Origin: Struthio camelus
Lineage: Eukaryota; Chordata; Aves; Struthioniformes; Struthionidae
Direction of reading: 5' to 3'
Assembly (NCBI RefSeq): GCF_040807025.1
Contig: NC_090952.1
Location: forward strand, 3,302,001-3,366,000
DNA: 64,000 bases
How positions within the stretch are numbered: position 1 is the first letter of the stretch; each line of letters opens with the position of its first letter. Of the stretch, positions 1-13,040 are shown one piece after another. A model generated the notes under the pieces. That model was not told the DNA's origin. It made no database searches and was given only the letters and a program-made list of their open reading frames with translations. A program made the position numbers and the translations under genes.

Positions 1-2484
1 CTCATGATGAAGCTTCCAGTTAAGTTGAATGTCTTTCTTGCCTGCTGCCCGTATGTAGTGCCTTGTGCCTTTCCCACCTTATGGCTTTGGGCACGACCTC
101 TTGGAGTGGCAGCCTTGGCCATTTCCAGCCCAAATGCCTACTGTACACTGGTGCTGCTGTGCTGGAAGATGATACAGCTCAGCCTGCCACGCTGCTAGCA
201 GGCTGCCCCATTCCACCAGACTGCCTGCAGAAGGGCCTGTCCCCTCCAAGCACTGCTCCTGCCCAGCTCCACTTTCCCAGGCACCTCTTTGCCATTGGCG
301 GGAGTCTGCAACTGCAGGGTACATTCACTGAAATTGTCCATGTTGGTCCTCCTGAAACCCAGAGTTAATATCCCCAGACCGACTTACTTTCTGTCTGGGT
401 CATTAGTGCAGATAAACCATTTCTTTTCTCCTAGAAAAGCCTCTCTGTCTCTTTTTCTCTTCTCCTAAAGGTTACTCTGTGGGGCTTCTCTTTTGTTCCT
501 CCTTCCACCATCTGCTCTATCCCTTTGCCATTGCTTCTTCCCTCCAAAAAACTGAAAAAAACCCCTAGGAATTTGGCTCCAGAATAGTTCCCTGGCACAC
601 TCAGGGTTTCTCTTAGCAAAGCCATCGTTCAGCACTCAAACTCAGAGTTTTTCTCTGTTTCAGCACTTACCCAATCAGGTTCAGAATTTCTGTTTTGCAA
701 AAAGTTTTGTTATTTCATCTTTTATCCTGATTTTGGGCAAAGTGAAATGTGAAAATATCGTAATTTCCCAGGAGACAGAAATTCCATCTTTGTACCCATC
801 TTTCAGTCCGATGGTTTCAAGGATAATATAGAGCTTTTGGGGTTTATTTTAGGAAACACTCGACTCCCGGTCTCAGTTTTCCTGCCAAGCAGGCAGCTCT
901 TTATCCCCTTTGTGTTTTGATTTCTCTGGAGGATGGGGTGAGCTGTCAGTTTGGGAGGTTGTCATTGAGGCTTAAATTACTTTATCTGTGTAAAGTCAAA
1001 GGAGCGACTCCAGGCTTGTGTCAATGTGTTTGAAAACAGAAATCAGAGGTACAAACATAAATAAATCCTAGTATTCTCAAAAAATAAATTGAGTTATAAT
1101 AAACTCTAGCATCACTTTGAGTGATTAAAACTGAACAGTTTGTGTAGTTCTAAATTCTTCTCAATGTGATCGCTTCAGCGCTTTTTGCAAGTCATTCATC
1201 TTAGCTGTGGAAATTAGAATCATCCTTAGCACTACCTTATGTGCTGCAAATACTGTAGCTATTTCAGCCCCCAAAACTGTATGGGAAATATTGAAGCAAA
1301 ACATCCTTATCGCTTCATTTCAAAAGAAATTTTCATCCATTAAAAAAAAAATAGTTGCAAGAGAATATATCCATGGATCCCAGCTCTTTATAAAGTTTAG
1401 ATATAAGTAACATGAGAGGGTCTTTTCAGGGCATTTCAGGAAGAGTTTTGGGCTTTCCTAGCTCACCATCATTCAATACACTAGAACTTTTCCCCCAAGA
1501 AAACAAAGGAAATAATAGAAATAGAAACAGAAGCCAAAAGACACTGCCTTTGCTTGAAGTGATTACCGTGATTTACTGAACCAAGAAGTAAATATCGGTT
1601 GCGGTGAAGTCATGGTAAATATTTACTTGTAAGAAAAATAAATTTATTTTTCAGAAACCAAGAAGTCTCTGCAGATGCAAGCTTGATTTCAACTAAGCTT
1701 TTCCCACCTTCTGTTTGATTTGTCTATGGATTCTTCTTCTGAACAGTTGTAACATGGCTGGCTCCTGGAAACTGAGTTCGTAAACCACCTCTTGAATCTG
1801 GTGCACCAGTGGCCAGCAGAGCTGATTTTGTGGATCTGTTTACATCTCTGGTGTTTCAACTGGCCACAGCTGGCCACGGTAAATCAAGGACTGCCAACAA
1901 CTCAAATCAGAGGTACAGAGCTCCGAGGTGAACAGATGCTCTCTCCTCACTGATCAGATTCATTGGCACTTCGTACATCTCATATGCTTTGCTTTCTGCA
2001 TCTGTTACTTGGTTGCACTTTCAAAGAATAATGTTTAAATATATATAACAAGAAAAGCCAAGGCAGAAAACATAAAAAGAAAACAAAACCTAAAAGACAT
2101 CTGACTGCAGCAATACTCTGCTGGGAAAATCCACTCAGCGATCCAGAGATATCCACAAGCATCGAGTCTTGTTCTAGGACTGAGTGAAGGACAGGCCCTT
2201 GATTCAAATGTGCTCTTGGCACTGGAGAAACTGAAGAGCTCATTGCATTATGGTTTCCTGCAAGGATCAAAATATTATGATTAGGGCACCTATTTCAGTG
2301 CAGCTTCTCTCCATATATAAGGTTTGAGGTGGGTCACATCAAACTCTGGGGTCAGGAGGGCTGCTAATGTTTGGAAGAGGCAGGACCGAAAGTTATGGTT
2401 TGTTGGCATGTCTTGGGGTGAGCTTAGGAAATATTCTCTCCACAGAGGTTCAGGTTAATAATCTTTCCAAGGATAAGATATTTT
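1..2484. other. Non-coding stretch, nothing recognised
   Basis: No reading frame here has convincing codon content or splice context. The longest open frames are short and unrelated to families I know. The composition alternates between moderately GC-rich (first 350 bases) and AT-rich (about 1020-1700, with runs of A and T). No transposon was recognised before the CR1 that starts near 2485. Most likely intergenic. Confidence 0.6.
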
Positions 2485-2819
2485 AAAGTCATGGATTTTT
2501 TTGATAGGCCACTCACAGTCATCTTTGAAAGGACATGGAAAACAGGAGAGGTGCCTGAGGACTGGAAGAAAGCCAATGATGTCACCCCATTCTTCAAAAA
2601 GGGCAAGAAGGAGGAGCCAGGAAACTACAGGCCAGCCAGCCTCACCTCCATCCCTGGAAAGGTGAGGGAACAGCTCATCCTGAAGGTCATCACTAAGCAT
2701 GTGGAGGACAAGAAGGTGATCGGGAGCAGTCAGCATGGATTCACCAAAGGAAATCATGCTTAACCAATCTGATAGCCTTCCAGGATGGGACAACTGGCTG
2801 GGTAGATGAGGGGAGAGCA

Positions 2820-3341
2820 GTGGATGTTGTCTACCTGGACTTCAGCAAGGCTTTGGACACTGTCTCCCATCACATCCTCGTAGGTAAACTCAGGAAGTGC
2901 GAGCTGGATGAATGGACAGTGAGGTGGATGGAGAACTGGCTGGATGGCAGAGCTCCGAGGGTTGTGGTCAGTGGCGCAGAGTCTAGTTGGAGGCCTGTAG
3001 CTAGTGGTGTCCCCCAGGGGTCAGTCCTGGGTCCACTCTTGTTCAATGTATTCATCCATGACCTGGAGGAAGGCACAGAGTGCACCCTCAGCAAGTTTGC
3101 TGATGATACTAAACTGGGGGGAGAGGCTGACACACCAGAAGACTGTGCTGCCATGCAGAGGGACCTGGACAGGCTGGAGAGCTGGGCAGAGAGGAACCTC
3201 CTGAAATGCAACAAAGGCAAGTGCAGGGTCCTGCACCTCGGGAGGAGGAAGCAGCCCAGGCAGCAGGACAGGCTGGGGGTTGACCTGCTGGCAAGCAGCT
3301 CTGCAGAGAAGGACCTGGGAGTCCTGGTGGACAACAAGTGA
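2820..3341 (+). pseudogene. CR1 reverse transcriptase core (pseudogene fragment)
   Basis: This is an open 173-residue stretch inside the CR1 element. It contains the palm of the reverse transcriptase: the first catalytic Asp in [11 protein letters not shown], the template-grip motif [14 protein letters not shown], and the FADD catalytic pair followed by TKLGG. It then runs into the thumb-like CR1 region ([20 protein letters not shown]). The frame is closed by TGA just after GVLVDNK, where active CR1 continues with LSM. No promoter or upstream ORF is present, so it is not expected to be functional. Confidence 0.9.
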
Positions 3342-3431
3342 AGCATGAGGCAGCAGTGTGCCCTTGTGGCCAAGAAGGCCTAGGGGATCCTGGGGTGCGT
3401 TAGGCAGAGTGTTGCCAGCAGGTGGAGGGAG

Positions 3432-3902
3432 GTGATCCTGCCCCTCTCCTCAGCCCTGGGGAGGCCTTCCCTGGAGTCCTGTGTCCAATTCTGGGCCCCC
3501 CAGTCCGAGACAGACATGGCACTACTGGAGAGAGTGCGGCAGAGGGCTACAAAGAGGATGAGGGCACTGGAGCATCTCTCCAATGAAGAAAGGCTGAGAG
3601 AGCTGGGCCTGTTGAGCCTGGAGAAGAGAAGACTGAGAGGCGATCTGATCAATGTGTACAATGATCTGAAAGGAGGATGTCAAGAGGATGGGGCCAGTCT
3701 CTTCTCTGTGGTGCCCAGCGATAGGACAAGAGGCAACGGGCACAAACTGAAGCACAGGCAGGTCCATGTGAACCTGAGGAAAAACTTCTTGACTGTGAGG
3801 GTGAGTGAGCACTGGCACAAGTTGTCCAGAGAGGTTGTGGAATCTCCTTCCTTAGAGATATTCAAAAGCCATCTGGACACAATCTTGGGCAATATGCTCT
3901 AG
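3432..3902 (+). pseudogene. CR1 ORF2 C-terminal region (pseudogene fragment)
   Basis: This is the C-terminal part of CR1 ORF2, in the same strand and orientation as the RT core before it, separated from it by stops. Recognisable blocks are [20 protein letters not shown], the repeated arginine/glutamate segment [47 protein letters not shown] and [15 protein letters not shown]. It ends at a TAG just before the CR1 3' UTR. The residues agree well with the CR1 family as I know it, so the identity is secure. It has no independent function. Confidence 0.9.
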
Positions 3903-3985
3903 AGGAGCCTGCTGGAGCAGGGGGGTTGGACTAAATGATCTCCAGAGGTCCCTTCCAACCTCAACCATTCGGTGATTCTGTGACT

Positions 3986-5227
3986 TCCCTGATTTCACAG
4001 AATAACTGTATGACTTGTATCTCTATTTTCAGTACAACCCTTCTGGATAGGCACCCCTCTGTTGAAAAGCAGGACTGAACAAAGCCTGACTGAAGAGCAC
4101 AAGGAAGCACTCAGAGCCTTTGAGTCATCATCTTTTTGTTCATGCTGTTGTTTGTTTCTCTTCCTGTTGACCAGTCTCAAAGCATTCACAGGAAGGATCT
4201 GACCATGGCCTGGGCTGTAAGACATTCAGCCTGCTGATATCTGATCCATCTAAAGCCCAGAAACCTTGCTGATATGAAATCATTAAACATCCTCTGGCTT
4301 TTCTTTTCTAGGAAGCACTGAAAGACCACCTAGCATCAAGCTGAAGGTGGGTAGTGTGAGGATGGATGTGTGGGATACTCAGGGAGACCTTGCACCCTGC
4401 TCCACACCCTCTGCTACTCAAGTCCCACTGCAGGAAAACCACTGCAATACCATTTCTCTTACAGAAGAGAAGAAACTAGGCTGTCTCCCCACCTCCCAAA
4501 GCTAAGTCTTCCCTGCAGTGCCTGAATTGTCCCTTGATCCCAATTGCTGACTTTAAAAAATCAAGATAACATTTCCTATGCAGAAAAGGCGGGGGGGGGG
4601 GGGGGAGTGCTGTTCAGTGGCAACCACCCCATTGTGCTCAGTACTGAAATGTCAGTTGGCAATAAAAGTATTCCCATAAATACTCTTTATTAACAGGGGA
4701 GACATTTAATGTCTCTCACATACTGTGCTTCTCCGGGCCAGTTGTTAAAATATTAAAGGGACAATGCTCTTTAGATTGATTGGTTCCTTTTTTTTTTTTC
4801 CTTAACCTTCCTTCAAGAGCAACTATTTGATTTCACAGTATCTCATGGATCCATAAAATAAGTGATGCAAGAGGGTCTAAACTGCCACACAACTCCTGCT
4901 GGCCCCTCTACAAATCCAGACTACCACTTTCCCTCCCCCACCAGGCTCTGCCTTTTTATAGGCAGGCCAGTCTGCTGAGATTTACAAGATCCTGCCTTTC
5001 TCTGAGCTGCTCAGCGCAGAAAATGCCTGTACAATAAATTTTTGATACATGCCCCTTTCCAGGTCTAATGACTACTGCTAGGGCTGCATGCAAACCTCTT
5101 AGCTCAGAGACACTTTAATGGACAAACCCAAAGGCTTGGCTGCTTTTCACTCACCTTTTGCCCATCAAAGACTTTGAGAACCTGGGATCTCATGGACCAT
5201 GAGCCATAACCAATAGCAGTCTGTGAT
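3986..5227. other. Non-coding stretch between two CR1 copies
   Basis: No coding sequence or known repeat was recognised. It contains a run of 15 G at 4591-4605 and short T-rich and A-rich tracts near 4790. Probably intergenic spacer. Confidence 0.6.
4591..4605 (+). repeat. Poly(G) homopolymer, 15 bases
   Basis: Fifteen uninterrupted G, preceded by GGC. A mononucleotide tract of this kind is length-variable and prone to sequencing error. No function is inferred. Confidence 0.97.
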
Positions 5228-6220
5228 CATAAAAGGGCCATCATAAAGGCCCAGCCAGATGTTACACAAGAACAGTGCTGGGAGAAGCAGGTGTGATGGG
5301 CCAAACAACAGTGATGCATGACTGGATCGCTAATCTCAGAAAAGGAAGAACTGTTTGGGAGTGTGATAATCAATGGCAGCCTTGGCTGTAGCAAACAGAA
5401 AATAGTGGGATTCATGATCTGGAGGGAAGTGAGGCAGGAGAGTATCAGAGTACAGAGCCTCGACTTCAGAAAAGCAGATTTCAGCTTGTTCAGACAACTG
5501 GTAGGTGGAATCCCATGGGAGAAAGCTTTCATGGGTGAAGGAGCTCAGGAAAGGTGACACGTCTTTAAGGACAACATCCTCCAAGTGGTCCATCCTGACA
5601 CTTAGGAAAATGAGCAGATACACCAGGAGACTAGCTTGGTCTAACAGGGAACTGAAGCGTGTGCTCCAATGCGAAAAGGAGATGTACAAGAGGTGGACAC
5701 AGTGTCTTGGCAACAAAGGAGGCCAACAGCATCCTGGGCTGCATTAGCAGAATCATAGCCAGCAGATCCTTCCAGGAGGAAGTGACTGTTTCACCTTTAG
5801 AGAGCACATCTGGAATACTATGTCTGGTTTTGGGCCCCCAGTACAAGAAAGACATCGATAAACTGGAGTGAGTTCAGAAGAAGGTGAGAAAGACGGCTGT
5901 GGCTGGAGCACTTACCCTCTGAGGAGACACTGAGGTAGCTGGGCTTGTTCAGCCCAGGGAATGGAAGGCTTCAGGGGGGTCTGATAGCAGCTATGCCTAC
6001 AGGAAGTCACCGAGAAGACAGATGAACATCCTTTGAAACAAGAGCTATTCAAATTGGATATAAGGAGGGAAAAAAATCACCAGGAGGATAACTAAGTGTA
6101 GGAACAGGTTGCCCAGTGAGACTATGCAGTCTCTCCACCCTTAGAGTTTTTTAAGCCTCAACTGGATCAAGCCCTGAGCAACCTCATCTGACTCCATTGC
6201 TGACCCTGCTGTGACCTGTG
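5228..6220 (+). mobile_element. CR1 LINE with internal deletion (endonuclease-end linker fused to 3' part)
   Basis: This is an older CR1 copy. The first part (about 5320-5700) reads as the end of the endonuclease domain and the linker: NGSLGCSKQKIVGFMIW, SLDFRKADFSLFRQLVGGIP, and in another frame RRLAWSNRELKRVLQCEKEM. At about 5705-5720 it jumps directly to the distal ORF2 (NSILGCISRIIASRS-like, then LGPQYKKDID), so the whole reverse transcriptase core is absent. The tail carries the ...GLFSPG-like block and a CTGAGCAACCT motif but no clean octamer end. Several frameshifts and stops are present. It lies 1.25 kb downstream of the preceding CR1 in the same orientation. The boundaries are approximate. 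Confidence 0.88.
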
Positions 6221-9200
6221 AATATTTGTACATGTTTTTGAAGAGCTCTTGTCACAGGAAGAAGAGAAATATTGCTGAGAGCCTGCCTCCACTGTGGGTC
6301 CCACATACACTTTTTATGCGCATTAAACTGGGTGCTTATACCTACCCCCAAGATTGTGTCTCACTATATGCCTTTATAGTCACTGTCACATCACTCATAA
6401 AAACCTATGGGCTATCTGTTAAAAACCATCAATGTGTGCAACGCGTGGTAAATTTTATCTATGAGTCCTCCTTCCTCATAACCTCCTACCTGTGCTTCTT
6501 CTATACCATCATGCCTCTGTCCCTGGCCCCCAGAGCCTGCTCTCTCTGCCTCAGTAGATTTCTTCCATTGCTTCTGCATCTGGTTTTGTGAGGCTCCCTG
6601 TGGACTGGCCCATATGAAAGGATGTGAGTCATCTGAGGTGTAAATTAAATGCAAGGAAGAGAAGCTGTTATTTGTAGTGCAGGGCTTTGTGGGAGCCCCA
6701 GACATGGATTAGAGCCTCCTGTGCTGTGCGCTAGACACATGCACACAAGGAGGAGAGGGGCCCTGCCCTGAGGAGTTACACTGTAGAGAAGGGAAACTGG
6801 TATATGACATGGAGGACAGGCCAATTCTTTTCTAATTTAGTGTCTACGAGAGCAGCTGTAGACACAGAATGCTTCCCCGGTGACTCCTCTCTGCCCTCCC
6901 ACCTTCCAGCCCCAAGGCTCTTCTGGGCAATGGGCAAAATGCAAACTGCCTGCCCACGCATGCCATGCACATTGTCTCCAGCCCCACTGAAGCCACATGT
7001 CTGGCTTTGTGATGTGGCTGGCTGGCTGGCTGGACCACCCTCTGGCTATCTGGTATCTCCCATGCTGGCCTGCGAGCTGGCCCATTTCTGCCATGCTGTG
7101 AGGTGAACGCAGTCCCCATGGTGTGTGGGGGCACCATCTTATCTGGTGCTTGGGATTATGTGTAAGGAACATTTTGCGAGATGCCCTGCGACCTTTGGGC
7201 TTGTTTTCATGAATACAGACCAACAGAAACACTTAAAAGGGAAACGAGCTTTGAAACACCCCAGAGACTCAGCCTCTTCTGGATCTAACATATATCAATT
7301 TAGACCCCCTGTAAACAGCACCCTTCCAGGAGAAATAGGAAGTTAGCTGCATGAAAACAAGCTGAGCATTTGGTTTGATGGCAACACTATGGGTCCCAGC
7401 CATGGGCAAGGTCACTGGGAAACATGCCACACATAGATGTAAGAGAGGATCTATGTGCTGAGGAGGTCATAACTTTTCTGCATGACTTACTCAGATCTGG
7501 AGGTCCACTGAGGGACTATTAAAGGACCTGTTATGGTCTCCTTCCCTTGCATAGTCCAAATCCTAGCCGATCTTAAGACTTTGTGGGCTAGATGCACACG
7601 GTTATCTGAACAACAGGATCAGGTCTCAACTGGGGAATCAGAAGCCAGGGTCAAGACAGTGTCTCCACAGGCCCTCTTCCTCTAGGCAAAAGGAAGCTCC
7701 AGTCGCAATGCTTCAGGACATTGTAAGGAGAGAGCATGAGGCCTTCTGAGCTACTCAGCATGCACAGAGTAGGTTTTCATTGCTCCAAGGAGGGCCTAAT
7801 GAAATGGGAGCCTGGGGCTGATTTGGGGTCAGAACCATGGTGCAGTCAAGGTCCAACATGGCTTGCAACTTTCGCCTCAGGGTATTCTGCCAAGGAAGGA
7901 GAAATGCTGTTTTTGTCTATTTGGGATGCTTGGGGAGTTACAGCATTGCTGACAGCTTTAACTGTTGCGCAAAGGGTTTTTTGTTGCTGCATTTCCTCCC
8001 CCTCACTGCTGGCTGCAGCAGTTGAGATACAGGTCCCATTGTCTACTGCCTGTAATTTTACCTTTGCTTCTGCTGCAACAGCTGAAGGGGATCAAAGCTA
8101 GGGAGGATGCTGGCAGCTCCCAAACCACTTTTTCCCACCAATCCTTAGTCTTCCCTTTCTCTCTGTCCTGCCCCTTACTGCTGGTCCCTCCGGCTGAGAG
8201 CACAAGGGTTAGCCTGTCCAGAGGAGATTTCTCCTCACACAGCTGATTGACTTTGGTGTTCCTTCTGCTTTGTTTTATCCCATCTTGCAGCTAGAGGCTT
8301 GCACTGCCAGCATTAAGATAGCAGTGCCTGAACAGCACAGCAATTCCACTAGAGAAGTGAAGGAAACACCAAGTCCTTCTCAGAAGGTCGGATGATGCAC
8401 CAGGCAAGTTGGCAGATGGATGAAAATATTTGCCGGTTCCCAGGCAGCCTTGCTGGAGAAGCTCATCAGCGAGGTGGAGCAGAAGCTAGTTCAGCAGCAA
8501 GCCTGCTCCCCACCCTTCTGTGGCAATCCAAGAAGTTACTTGTGGTACCCAGTTTCACAGCACTCTGTCTCTGCATGAAAGTCTGATAAAATCTCTGGAT
8601 TTTTAAGAGCTGCTCAGTGACTTGCAGGGTCAAGTTTTGTGTTATGAACCCACTTCAAGCTATGCTGCTGTAAAACTGCAGCAAAGTCTAGCTGAAGTCA
8701 GGTGAAGTGACTGAAAAGTGCTTTAAGTGCCTGTAGTGGAATATTTTAAACATAAATCATCAACACTATTCACACATCAGCATTTCTAAACTATTGTTCC
8801 TATAGCAAGGCACAACACACTGTAAACAGCAGTGAACACTCCAAAGTAAGAAAGACAAACTGGTACAACTCGTTAGAGAATAAGTGGATAGGAAGCGTTC
8901 TTGTCCCCCTCACTGCCTACATGAGATCATAAAAAGCTGATTATTCAGTAGTTCCATTTCATGTATTTTGATGTGGTTAGTGCCAACGCAGGTCATGAAG
9001 TATTTCTCTACGTTATTTTGAGACCTGAGTTCCTGCAGAGTTTATAGAGGTGTGCAGAATGTATCAAAAAGAAAAGTAAAAAAAATTATTATAGTGAAAA
9101 TAGTATCAAAAATATCAGCTCAGAAAACCCAGATTGTTTCTTTTTGATGACACAAAATATTTTGTTTCAATAAAGATGTTTCTCTCCAAGGACTGTGAAA

Positions 9201-12200
9201 TATGATAACAGCTATAAACCAACTGTGTTATATATTATCACATCTATAAGTTAATATTGTATTCTGTTATATACATGTTAATATCTATATGATAAATATT
9301 AAACTCCATGTTTCATTGCAACATAAAAATCCAAATAAATGAAATGAAACAATAAAGTCAAAACAAAGTTATTTTATTTTACATGCTGGCAGCATTATTT
9401 GATATTAGCAAACCAGAATGGAATGCAAAAAGATTTACTTTGATTTTGGTTTATCTCTGTGGATTTCGGCAAAATGCTGTAGTTTTCACGTCCTCCTGCC
9501 TCTCCAGTGGAAAATCCTTCTGCTGAAAATCTCTTGGCCACTGTTTCTGATGACCAAGTCACTGTACAACAAATGCTTTCTCATTTACTGGGGAAGTTTT
9601 ATTTAATTACACAGCGTCTGGCTGTTTCTGCCTTTTAATGGCAGCTGGGTCCCCTTACACCTCTTCATTGTAATTTGCTTTTATTCCTGTGGGTAATATG
9701 TAATTGCCGTGAAATTACATAGCATTAGCTGGTAAAATAATGAGACTTCTCTAGGAGCCAGAGTCTTAGTTTGTCATCAGCAATGTGTCCACTAGCCATG
9801 AGGTCTATAGCCAATCCTATTTTGCTGTGCAGGTTGTTTGGGTTCTTCAGCAATTCTGGATATTCTTGGCTGTGAAAAACATGCACTTCTCCTGAAGGTG
9901 AGCCAGAAGATTTGACTGCAGTCACTCTGAAATAGAGCTAGTTGCAGCATCTCATCCATTTGAGTCCTACATGTTCAATTTTTGCAGTTCCACTGCTGCA
10001 AGAAAGGTCACTTGGGCCACAACGATCATGCAGCCCAAGGATTATGCCCTCCCCCTGGCTTGTGAAGTAGTGCAGAGCCTCACTGAGGATAATCTGGAGT
10101 ATCTATGGTCACAGGCTGATTTCCTTTGGTGGAAGGCCAAATTGGTATCATGCAGAACAAGCTTAAGGACCTTATTCCACGAGCGTGCTCAGTTCCAGTG
10201 ATGACACTCAGGTTTTAAGGCCAAAGGGAGCATTTGGTCATCCAGCAGGTATCCTGATTGTCATCCAGGTACACCTTTACTGGCCTCAAAACCTGAGGAT
10301 GATGAATCAGGCCTTGACATGAAGATGGCTCCTTTCCTTTTTGGTCATTCTAATGAGTTTATCACTCACTGTAAAATGGGTCCTATATTTTTCAAGAGGT
10401 TTTGCTTGGCTTCTAGCCGTTCTCCATACAGCAAAAAGCTTGTGCAGGCCCTGGCATACTGGGACTCTATGCAAATTCTCCATTTTGTCATAGAAAGTGG
10501 CTGCAGCCTTATTCGCTGTACTTTTGGGGTGCCCTCATGTTCCTGGTGAAGTAGAAAGGGGACTTCTGAGATGCTGGCACAGGCAACATCCTCAAGGGAA
10601 ACTCTGGGACAAAGCTCCAGGACTGAGCTTGAAAAGGCACAACAGGTGCCCCTACATCACACTCCAGTGCTGCTGCTTGTTCTGTGGGGATGTGGTGAGA
10701 ACAGAAACAAAGGAAGAATAAGAAACTGGAATAAAACTCGCCGTAGAAATTGATAAAAGCTTTGGCCTAGCAAGGTGGGTCCCAGGAGGTCAAAGCTGTT
10801 TATCTCTAATAAGTGAGCATGGAAAAAGCATTAAACAAACAGACAAGCAGCTTAATTTCCCTGCAGTGTTTAGATAGGTGCAGCCTGTAACTAATGGTGG
10901 TTAGTTATAGACTATAATATGCTTTCCTTATGTAGGCAAAGTCCCGTTGGCTTTTCTGGGTGTTAACATAACAGGACCTAAACGATTTAGTCTCTGCCAA
11001 GCAGGAGCGGAAGGGACATACAAATACACCTCTCTTTTTGCTCTACTTATGAGGCCCATCCATCATTCCTGAAGTCAAGATCCTCTCACCTGTATGTTCC
11101 CCCCCTCCCCCCCAATACCTGCTGAGGCCTCTCTCCTGCCTGCAAAGTACCCACAGCTGGCATCACAAGCAGAGGAAACTTCTTGCATGGGAAGGGAAAG
11201 AAACTTGTTCTACTTCTTCTGGTCACTGGCCAGGTCTTAATCCTGCCAAGGGTCTCCACCAAGCCCCTCTGCCTCATAACAGTTCTCTGTGTTCCCTCTG
11301 TGATGACTTATGCTTCAGCAGCAGCCCAAAGACAGTGGCTTGGTGTGGAAACAAGGGCCTCGTGCAGGGCTGGCTGCTCGCCAGGGAACAGTTGTCCTAT
11401 GCCCCTCCTGGGGCACGCGTGTTAACTGCCCCAGCTGACCAACCTCCCCCAGTGCAGGATGACCCCTTAGTTCTGGCCTGCAATCTGCTCATTCCCCATC
11501 AGCTTGGTTTTACTCCGAATGGAAATGACCCTCTTGATCATGCCTCAGGTCCCCTGACCTTAGATGCAGCCTGGCAAGGCTGCTGCCTCCTGCAACAGCT
11601 GCTCTTCATATCAGGCCTGGGGCACACGTGTTCATCGGCAGCTGAGGTTGAAGAGGGGAATAACTTCCAGACAACAAGTGTCCTCCTGTGGTTCTATTTT
11701 TCCGTGCAGAAATGATTCTTTGTGCTTACCCCAAACTTTTCCAGGCCATGGTGTGTCCCCTGCTGCCACCTGCACTCCTGCCCTGTCCAAAAGACATCTG
11801 GAGATGACAAACCAAGCCATACGGATGAGAACAGCTGAGGTTACATGCAGGCGGTGATGGAAACAGGGGTGACCTTGTGTCCTCTGAGGTTATGCTGGGA
11901 GCCCACAAGCCAGCTTGTGTTTCAGCATCAGGTCTCACCACCGAGCCACAACGCAGCGGTGATCCATGCTGTCAGTTACGAAGCACTGGTCCCCAGGATG
12001 GGGCCAGAAACAGAACTTGTGTCTGAGTGGTCAAGGTGAACTGTTTGCAGACACTCTCACAGGTGACCTGACAAGTGTGCATGGATCTCGAGCATGAGAT
12101 CTGTCCCTGATCAGAGAGCGAGCGGCAAGGACACAGAGGACATAGAGAAGGCCTCATGGCTGTGGCCTGTCCCAGCTCCTGGGCTTTCTCCTGCACCGCT

Positions 12201-13040
12201 CTTTGAAAGGCAGATGTAGTAGGTACAAGTTGCTGGCAGAAAGCTAACTAAACAGCTGAGGTCTCAGTGGCCGATTAGCAATTACGAAGAATTTAGTAAA
12301 TAACTCCCTAAGAATTACAATTAAGCCTTAAAATTGATGGGAACAAGATGTTTGATGTCCTCAGAAAGCTTTATCCGCGCAATGCACTTGCTCTGAACAA
12401 CAGGGTGAGCCTCTCCTACAGGGGAGTTTTTCTGTTCCCTTTGTGCAATATGCAGAAAATAAAGATTTGTTCTCATCAGTTGTTTGTACAGATCTGTACT
12501 ATTGACTGCAATAAGCACTGATCCTGCCTCTCTGCCTGCCCGTATTAACCACCAATGGGTGAAGTTTGAGCTTTTCCTTTTGATGTAAGATTCTTTTTTG
12601 ACTGATTTAAAGTTTCCGGAAAGTTCTTCAATCCCAATTTTAATCTCCCAGTGCCTGGAAAACAGACGTAGATAATTGTAATTGCACAAGAGGAAAAATG
12701 AGTTTATTTGACATAACTCAGGCTGCAATGTTCCTTTAATAGAACATTAGGATCATTATATCAATTAAATCATTTTATGCAGTTAAACCAAACGGCCTTC
12801 TTTTCTCTTTGCCTGCTGCACAATAAACTGTTTTGATCAGCTGCTCTGTTTTTCCGAAATGGTAATGATCAGTCCCAAGTAGTAGAGTTTCCTGATTGCT
12901 AAACAATTCAGCCACCCCCTTAAAATATGCCTGCGGTGGTCATGGCTCAGGCAACGCAGGTGGGAAAAGGATGGATAGTGGCTTTGTGGTGACTTTGCGA
13001 AGGGAAATAGATCCAGAAAGTTGTTGGCATGATCTTATTT
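6221..13040. other. Non-coding stretch, mostly unrecognised
   Basis: I see no supported exon or named repeat across this 6.8 kb. It includes a (TGGC)n run at 7014-7035 and an AT-rich tract at about 9060-9400. The segment at about 9725-10700 has several overlapping open frames on both strands (see findings). A homopyrimidine C-run lies near 11099-11113. The AT-rich, homeodomain-type sequence around 12240-12860 resembles vertebrate conserved non-coding DNA in texture, but conservation cannot be judged from one sequence. Confidence 0.5.
7014..7035 (+). repeat. Short (TGGC)n tetranucleotide repeat
   Basis: About four to five consecutive copies of TGGC with a degenerate edge. A short microsatellite with no apparent function. 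Confidence 0.85.

Larger units (their letters stand above)
2485..3984 (+). mobile_element. CR1 LINE, 5'-truncated, reverse transcriptase region to 3' end
   Basis: This is a retrotransposon fragment of the CR1 clade, about 1.5 kb, dead. It starts abruptly within the reverse transcriptase ORF (MDFFDRPLTVIFERTWKTGE) and has the N-terminal RT block with GNYRPASLTSIPGK. The polymerase domain follows at 2820-3341: motif [12 protein letters not shown], motif [15 protein letters not shown] and the catalytic FADDTKL. The connection and C-terminal part ([18 protein letters not shown], then [13 protein letters not shown]) lies at 3432-3902. The frame is broken by a shift/stop at about 2761, a TGA at about 3339 and a stop at about 3381. 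The 3' UTR ends in the standard CR1 tail: GGTTGGACTAAATGATCTCC, a CTTCCAACC block, then GGTGATTCTGTGA. The first ~2.5-3 kb of a full CR1 (ORF1 and endonuclease) is missing, which fits incomplete reverse transcription. The good motif preservation suggests a moderately young copy for a bird genome. Confidence 0.96.

Noticed and set aside
2870..3373. 167-codon minus-strand open frame
   Set aside because: Antisense shadow of the CR1 reverse transcriptase ORF, and a Ser/Leu-rich artefact.
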